Assembly (NCBI GenBank): GCA_017630455.1
Contig: JAGBVG010000071.1
Coordinates: 1 to 64,000 of the forward strand
DNA: 64,000 nucleotides
Origin: Alistipes sp.
Lineage (GTDB): Bacteria; Bacteroidota; Bacteroidia; Bacteroidales; Rikenellaceae
Reading direction: 5' to 3'
The notes under the pieces are model-generated. The model saw nothing but the letters and a program-made list of their open reading frames with translations. It did no database searches and was not told the DNA's origin. Position 1 is the stretch's first letter; the number at the start of each line of letters is the position of its first letter. Position numbers and translations under genes: made by a program. Positions 59,708 through 64,000 of this stretch are shown piece after piece.

Positions 59708-61975
59708 GTGAAAAGATTTATTTACATATTAACTATATTTTTCGCCCTTACGGCATCGCAAACATTGGCACAGGAGCTCGACAGCATCCTATATCGCAAC
59801 ATAGGAACCGTCGAGATCACCGCATCGCTAAAGGGTGATAATCAGCGTAGTACGCCTATCTCGACCACCTCGCTCACGATGCAGCGTCTCGAGGAGCGCG
59901 GCGTCTCATCCGTGAAGGAGCTAACGGCTATAGCCCCAAACTTTTACCAGCCCGACTACGGCTCGTCCATAACATCATCTATCTACGTTCGTGGCTTCGG
60001 ATCACGCATCGACCAGCCAGTATTAGGCGTTACGCTCGACAACGTGCCGCTGATGAATAAGAATTCGTTTGACTTCGACTTCTACGATATCCGCCGTGTG
60101 GAGCTGCTTCGAGGACCTCAGGGTACGCTCTATGGCCGAAATACCTCGGGCGGCGTGATGAACATAACCACCCTATCGCCTATGGCGTGGCAGGGTGTGC
60201 GCGCTATGGCTGAGTACTCAACGATGACCTCGGCACGTGCTTCGGTGGGCTATTATGCTCGTCCTTCTCAAAATTTTGGCATCTCTGTTACAGCGGGTTA
60301 CAGCCACAACGGCGGACACTTCATTAATGAGTACACCGATGAGATGTGTGACCGCGGCGATAGCGGATCGGTGCGTGTGAGGATGCTCGGACATAAGGGA
60401 TTGTGGGATTTCGACAACAGCCTATCGGTAGGCTACACCAACGAGGGCGGCTACGCCTATCACCACTATCTCCCCGACAGCAAAACTACCGAGGCGGTAA
60501 ACTACAACGACCCGTCGCGCTATGAGCGACTGACGATTAACGAGGGCTTCGTGGCGCGCTACCACAACGACCGCATCAGCATATCGAGCATCACAAGCTA
60601 TCAGTATCTCGACGACTGTATGACCCTCGACCAAGACTTCTCGCCAAAGTCGATGTTCACGATGCAGCAGATGCAGCGCGAGCATACCCTAACCGAGGAG
60701 ATTGTCATCCGCAACACCGATCCTAAGCAGCGTTGGCAGTGGCTATCGGGCGCATTTCTCTTTGGCAAGTGGCTCGATATGTCGTCGCCCGTAACATTCA
60801 AGCGCGATGGCATCGAGGGGCTTATTCTCCACAACACCAACTCAAAAATTGGCAACGCATTCCCTGGCTACTGTTTAGAGATCCCAAACGATAGTTTCAT
60901 CATTCACAGCGAGTTTACCATCCCTACCTACGGTGCAGCTTTATATCACCAGTCGGATATCAAACTCGGCAACTGGCGTCTTACGGCGGGCATAAGAGCT
61001 GACCTCGAATACACCTCGATGGATTATAATTCGTGGGGAGATATCGCGGTACGTTTTAGCAAGCTCGATGGTAGCAGTAGCCACCCTTACACCCCTGTGC
61101 ACTCCTCATTCAAAGGCAATGAGCAGCAGCTCTTCTTCGAGATTTTGCCAAAGATAGCTGTGGAGTACAACACCTCTATTGGTAACCTCTACGCCACCGT
61201 AACGCGCGGATATAAGAGTGGCGGCTACAACACTCAGATATTTTCCGACATCCTGCAGATGCAGATGATGAATGATATGATGGATGCCCTGGGCGTACAT
61301 CTCGATAGTGTTGGTAGAGCAACATACGACTCGGCATCGGCAACGCGCTACAAGCCTGAGACAAGCTGGAACTTCGAGATCGGCACACACCTATTGCCTA
61401 TAAACGATCTGCACCTCGACGCCTCGATATTCTGGATCGAGTGCTTCGACCAGCAGGTGACCGTACTCCCCGAGGGTAACAACACAGGCCGTATGATGTC
61501 CAACGCAGCACGCGCACGCAGCTACGGCATTGAGCTATCTGCCGACTACACCTACCGAGGATTCAACATTCGCGCCGACTATGGCTATACCAATGCCCGC
61601 TTCCGCGAGTACAACGATGGCACGGCCGATTATGCTGGCAACTACCTCCCCTACGCGCCACAAAACACCGCTGCGGTTATGGCAGGATATACGTGGTTGG
61701 TCGATAACAAATACCTCAAGCAGGTAACTCTTTCGGCAGATTGGCGAGGCATTGGAGCGATATATTGGAACGAGGCGAACACACTTCATCAGGATTTCTA
61801 CTCGCTACTCGGTGCGCAGTTAATGCTACGTATGCAGCGCTGCACGCTGACGCTATGGGGTAGAAACCTTACAAATACCGACTACAACGTCTTCTACTTC
61901 AAGTCCGTAGGCGAGGAGTTCTTCTCAAAGGGAACACCAACACAACTTGGAATACGAATTTCAGTAAATATCTAA
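59708..61975 (+). CDS. TonB-dependent receptor (siderophore/cobalamin-like)
   Basis: 755 aa with a GTG start. Signal KRFIYILTIFFALTASQTLA, TonB-box-like IGTVEITAS, plug with SIYVRGFGSRIDQPVLGVTLDNVPL and RRVELLRGPQGTLYGRNTSGGVMNI (in part), and a 22-strand-type barrel ending TQLGIRISVNI. Plug type without the SusC N-terminal domain, as in iron-siderophore or vitamin B12 receptors; the ligand is not decidable. The small lipoprotein downstream is probably coexpressed. No in-frame ATG gives the complete signal peptide, supporting the GTG. Confidence 0.9.
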   Translation: MKRFIYILTIFFALTASQTLAQELDSILYRNIGTVEITASLKGDNQRSTPISTTSLTMQRLEERGVSSVKELTAIAPNFYQPDYGSSITSSIYVRGFGSRIDQPVLGVTLDNVPLMNKNSFDFDFYDIRRVELLRGPQGTLYGRNTSGGVMNITTLSPMAWQGVRAMAEYSTMTSARASVGYYARPSQNFGISVTAGYSHNGGHFINEYTDEMCDRGDSGSVRVRMLGHKGLWDFDNSLSVGYTNEGGYAYHHYLPDSKTTEAVNYNDPSRYERLTINEGFVARYHNDRISISSITSYQYLDDCMTLDQDFSPKSMFTMQQMQREHTLTEEIVIRNTDPKQRWQWLSGAFLFGKWLDMSSPVTFKRDGIEGLILHNTNSKIGNAFPGYCLEIPNDSFIIHSEFTIPTYGAALYHQSDIKLGNWRLTAGIRADLEYTSMDYNSWGDIAVRFSKLDGSSSHPYTPVHSSFKGNEQQLFFEILPKIAVEYNTSIGNLYATVTRGYKSGGYNTQIFSDILQMQMMNDMMDALGVHLDSVGRATYDSASATRYKPETSWNFEIGTHLLPINDLHLDASIFWIECFDQQVTVLPEGNNTGRMMSNAARARSYGIELSADYTYRGFNIRADYGYTNARFREYNDGTADYAGNYLPYAPQNTAAVMAGYTWLVDNKYLKQVTLSADWRGIGAIYWNEANTLHQDFYSLLGAQLMLRMQRCTLTLWGRNLTNTDYNVFYFKSVGEEFFSKGTPTQLGIRISVNI

Positions 61976-62000
61976 TTAAATAACTTTAAAACAATAACTT

Positions 62001-62477
62001 ATGAAAAAACTTACTACTCTATTCACTCTTTTACTCACAGTTGCTACGCTCACAAGCTGTCAGAAGGATACCGACAATACCCCTGAGACCCCAGAAACTC
62101 CAGTGGAGACAAATACCAGTTTCGTAGGCTCGGTGGTGGTCTCTGAGGAGGGTGCGAGCGACTACTTTGTAAAGGAGGATATAACCGTTGTTATCACAGC
62201 CATCCACGACACCACGCTCGACTTTGTGATGAACGGCGTAAGGTTTGCTGAGAATATGCCTATGACAATAGATATGGGCGTTGAGGGTGTGAGCTACAGC
62301 GTTGCTGGCGACACCTATACCCTCAGCGGCGACAACATCATCCCTACGGCAATGGGCGGACCATTCGACAGATTCCCAATCGGCGATCTCAGCGGCGAGT
62401 TCAACACTGAGACAATGACACTTAGCTTCCTCTGCGGCACATATCCCGTAAAATTCGAGGGTACGATTGTGAAGTAA
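62001..62477 (+). CDS. small calycin-like lipoprotein
   Basis: 158 aa. Lipoprotein signal MKKLTTLFTLLLTVATLTSC followed by a Pro/Glu/Thr linker (TPETPETPVET) and a beta-rich domain of about 120 residues, SFVGSVVVSEEGASDYFV to FEGTIVK, which reads like the calycin-like domain proteins of Bacteroidota. It lies 25 nt after the TonB receptor and likely serves as its surface or periplasmic ligand-binding partner; this is inferred from position. Confidence 0.7.
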   Translation: MKKLTTLFTLLLTVATLTSCQKDTDNTPETPETPVETNTSFVGSVVVSEEGASDYFVKEDITVVITAIHDTTLDFVMNGVRFAENMPMTIDMGVEGVSYSVAGDTYTLSGDNIIPTAMGGPFDRFPIGDLSGEFNTETMTLSFLCGTYPVKFEGTIVK

Positions 62478-62498
62478 AGCACGTACAGAGATAACAAG

Positions 62499-62525
62499 AT
62501 AGGCGACCCACACAAGGTCGCCTAT
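62499..62525. terminator. bidirectional terminator
   Basis: ATAGGCGACC and GGTCGCCTAT form a perfect 10-bp stem between convergent genes. Confidence 0.82.
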
Positions 62526-62550
62526 TTGCTTATGGATTAGTGGATGTATA

Positions 62551-63159
62551 TTATTGGAACGTCACAACCTCCACATTCTTGACAACCTTAAAGCCAACAG
62601 GGAGTGTGAACTGCACCACTACAGGCTGCCCCTTCTGCTTGCCTGGAGTCCACTGTGGTGATGACTTCAACACACGAATCACCTCATCAGAGAGCAGTTT
62701 ATCGGGGGTACTCAATACGGTTATGCGACTCTCCTTGATATATCCATCCTTGCCTACGCAGAAGTTTACAACCACATCACCCTCAATGCCCTTTTTTGTA
62801 GCCTCCTCGGGATAGCGAATATTCTGCATCACCCAGTCGCGAAAGGTGCTAAGGTTGCCACCCATAAACATTGGCATCTCCTCCACTGCGAGCCACTCAT
62901 CATCTTGCCCCTCATAGGCCTTTGTTGTGATAACTACCACGCTGGTAAGGGAGTTAGGGATCATCTTCATACCCTGCTCGTAGCTTCTTAAAGTCTCACT
63001 GTCGTTGACAACCTCGATGCTTATGATATCCTGGGCACTCTGCTTCACCATCTCAAGCGAAGATATCGCGCCATCTATGATAAACAGAGGCTCTTGTGCC
63101 GATGCTGTTGTTGTCATTGCCACTATGGCAAATGCAAACATTGATAATAGTCGTTTCAT
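62551..63159 (-). CDS. TonB C-terminal-domain protein with plug-like N-terminus
   Basis: 202 aa with signal MKRLLSMFAFAIVAMTTTASA. Residues 25-80 resemble the plug motif of SusC receptors: PLFIIDGAISS, DIISIEVVNDSE, and SVVVITTK. Residues 105-195 are a TonB C-terminal domain: NIRYPEEATKKGIEGDVVVNFCVGKDGYI and PQWTPGKQKGQPV (in part). The predicted signal-peptide cleavage leaves no membrane anchor or proline-rich spacer, so it is unlikely to act as a classic energy transducer. Role unknown. Confidence 0.8.
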   Translation of the reverse strand: MKRLLSMFAFAIVAMTTTASAQEPLFIIDGAISSLEMVKQSAQDIISIEVVNDSETLRSYEQGMKMIPNSLTSVVVITTKAYEGQDDEWLAVEEMPMFMGGNLSTFRDWVMQNIRYPEEATKKGIEGDVVVNFCVGKDGYIKESRITVLSTPDKLLSDEVIRVLKSSPQWTPGKQKGQPVVVQFTLPVGFKVVKNVEVVTFQ

Positions 63160-63207
63160 AGTTTTTAGGTTTTAAATGTTACGTACGGCAGCTGCTTTTT
63201 GTTAGTG

Positions 63208-63238
63208 CAAAGGTAGTATGGATCGCTTTTGCTGCCAA
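63208..63238 (-). promoter_or_regulatory. promoter of the TonB-like gene
   Basis: TACCTTTG on the minus strand (63215-63208) with TTG at 63238-63236, 20 bp apart. Confidence 0.6.
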
Positions 63239-63322
63239 ATCTTTTATGTTAAAGAGTGTTAAGGCGAATGTTAAATAGTGTTAAACTTTCCGACGGAGAT
63301 GCCCACCCTACTCTTTTTTTCC

Positions 63323-63330
63323 TAACTTTG
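63323..63330 (+). promoter_or_regulatory. -7 box of the histidine kinase gene, abutting the start
   Basis: TAACTTTG followed by CAAT and then ATG at 63335; transcription should start at or just before the start codon. Confidence 0.5.
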
Positions 63331-63334
63331 CAAT

Positions 63335-64000
63335 ATGAAAAAGCGAAGTTTTACAATAGTGCTATTAAGTTGCATATTCTCGTTGGTGTTTCTCGCCGTG
63401 GTGGAGATTATCTGGGCGGTGGATACCTATAGAAATATGCGCGACACATATCGCAACCAGATAGAGAGCATCTTCGAGGAGGCTACGTGGCAATATGTGT
63501 CGCGTCACAGCAACGGCAACTACACCCTACCCGACATCTCGCGCCTACAAACCATACTTCAGGAGGAGATGCGCACCTCGGGCATAGAGTATCGCTTTGT
63601 AGTTTCGGTGCTCGTAGCCACCGATCCCACCTCTGAGCCGATATGGATGGTGAAGAGTGACGATATCTCCGAGAGACATATTACATTCGACAAGAGCCTC
63701 ACACCACTTACGCTACGCCTCGCTGTGGACGACCCCCACTCGACAATTATGGCGAGTATGCGCTGGATGCTTATACTGCAGCTGCTCTCCATTGTGGTGC
63801 TTACGGCATCATTCGTCTACCTGCTTCACACGCTCTTTCGTGCAAAGAGCCTCGAGCAGATACGTCGCGACCTTACTCACAACATTACGCACGAACTCAA
63901 GACTCCTATTGCCGCGGCATACGCAGCTACGGATGCGCTACGCACCTCCTCTACAATTGCTGAGGATGAGACTAAGCGCAACGAATATCTCGATATGTCG
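63335..64000 (+). CDS. sensor histidine kinase (N-terminal part, cut by window end)
   Basis: 222 codons, open to the window edge. Two membrane segments, residues about 5-27 and 146-168, enclose a periplasmic sensor domain of about 115 residues. The dimerisation/phosphoacceptor H-box follows: THNITHELKTPIAAAYA. The catalytic ATPase domain lies beyond 64000. Architecture matches the BaeS/RprX-type kinases of Bacteroidota; the response regulator gene is probably just downstream, outside the window. Confidence 0.88.
   Translation, partial: MKKRSFTIVLLSCIFSLVFLAVVEIIWAVDTYRNMRDTYRNQIESIFEEATWQYVSRHSNGNYTLPDISRLQTILQEEMRTSGIEYRFVVSVLVATDPTSEPIWMVKSDDISERHITFDKSLTPLTLRLAVDDPHSTIMASMRWMLILQLLSIVVLTASFVYLLHTLFRAKSLEQIRRDLTHNITHELKTPIAAAYAATDALRTSSTIAEDETKRNEYLDMS

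Overview
The window is a gapless piece of a Bacteroidota chromosome, most likely Bacteroidales and plausibly Rikenellaceae/Alistipes-like. Evidence: start sites preceded by the Bacteroidota -7 box TAnnTTTG (often with TTG 19-20 bp upstream); TonB-dependent receptors, fimbrillin-, BACON- and DUF5689-type lipoproteins; a DUF2764-containing V-type ATPase operon; DUF4301 and DUF3109 proteins; and a sulfonolipid (capnine) gene set. No rRNA, tRNA or CRISPR was seen. Taxonomy is inference from gene content.

Region 1 (1-10207): a truncated winged-helix fragment, then a tight nine-gene operon (362-9769) read rightward. It holds a tandem VOC/glyoxalase-fold protein, a serine-palmitoyltransferase-like enzyme with the Lys pair diagnostic of cysteate acyl-ACP transferase (SulA/CapB), an SDR (probable 3-ketocapnine reductase), five heterodisulfide-reductase-like genes (HdrC-HdrB-HdrA/QmoA-HdrC-HdrE::HdrD fusion), and an archaeal-type cysteate synthase. 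A convergent MarR gene closes the block, and a palindrome sits on the expected transcription start of the operon. The enzymes form a path: phosphoserine + sulfite -> cysteate -> 3-ketocapnine -> capnine. The Hdr-like module between them is the most interesting unexplained system; its gene order resembles the sulfur-oxidising sHdr clusters, so it might make the sulfite (hypothesis).

Region 2 (10208-14298): an IS21 remnant (istB without istA), a 3' gene fragment with a perfect terminator, an orphan PD-(D/E)XK nuclease-like gene, a YghO/bacterial-ceramide-synthase-like GNAT protein (candidate capnine N-acyltransferase) and a YgbA-like protein.

Region 3 (14299-29900): a fimbrillin-like lipoprotein; a yicC-gmk-nadD(TPR)-DUF3109-M23/LysM operon; GH20 hexosaminidase; MsrA; FprA flavodiiron protein; zinc-type ABC binding protein plus ATPase with no permease beside them; a PMCA-type calcium ATPase; a C_GCAxxG_C_C protein and an HSDR_N-like protein from overlapping divergent promoters.

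Region 4 (29900-39730): a five-gene leftward locus of surface or secreted proteins: a large BACON/OB-like/DUF5689 lipoprotein, a DNA/RNA non-specific endonuclease, an endonuclease/exonuclease/phosphatase protein, a TonB-dependent receptor and a DUF5689 lipoprotein. It looks like an extracellular nucleic-acid harvesting locus.

Region 5 (39800-64000): ruvB; a seven-gene V-type ATPase operon (E-DUF2764-A-B-D-I-K) whose K subunit has a full set of Na+ ligands; an LRR lipoprotein; a ROK kinase; murB-tilS-holA-class IV aminotransferase-like operon; DUF4301; typA-rpiB; a TonB receptor with a small calycin-like lipoprotein; a TonB-like protein; and the start of a sensor histidine kinase cut by the window end. 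Several genes here appear to be transcribed without a leader.
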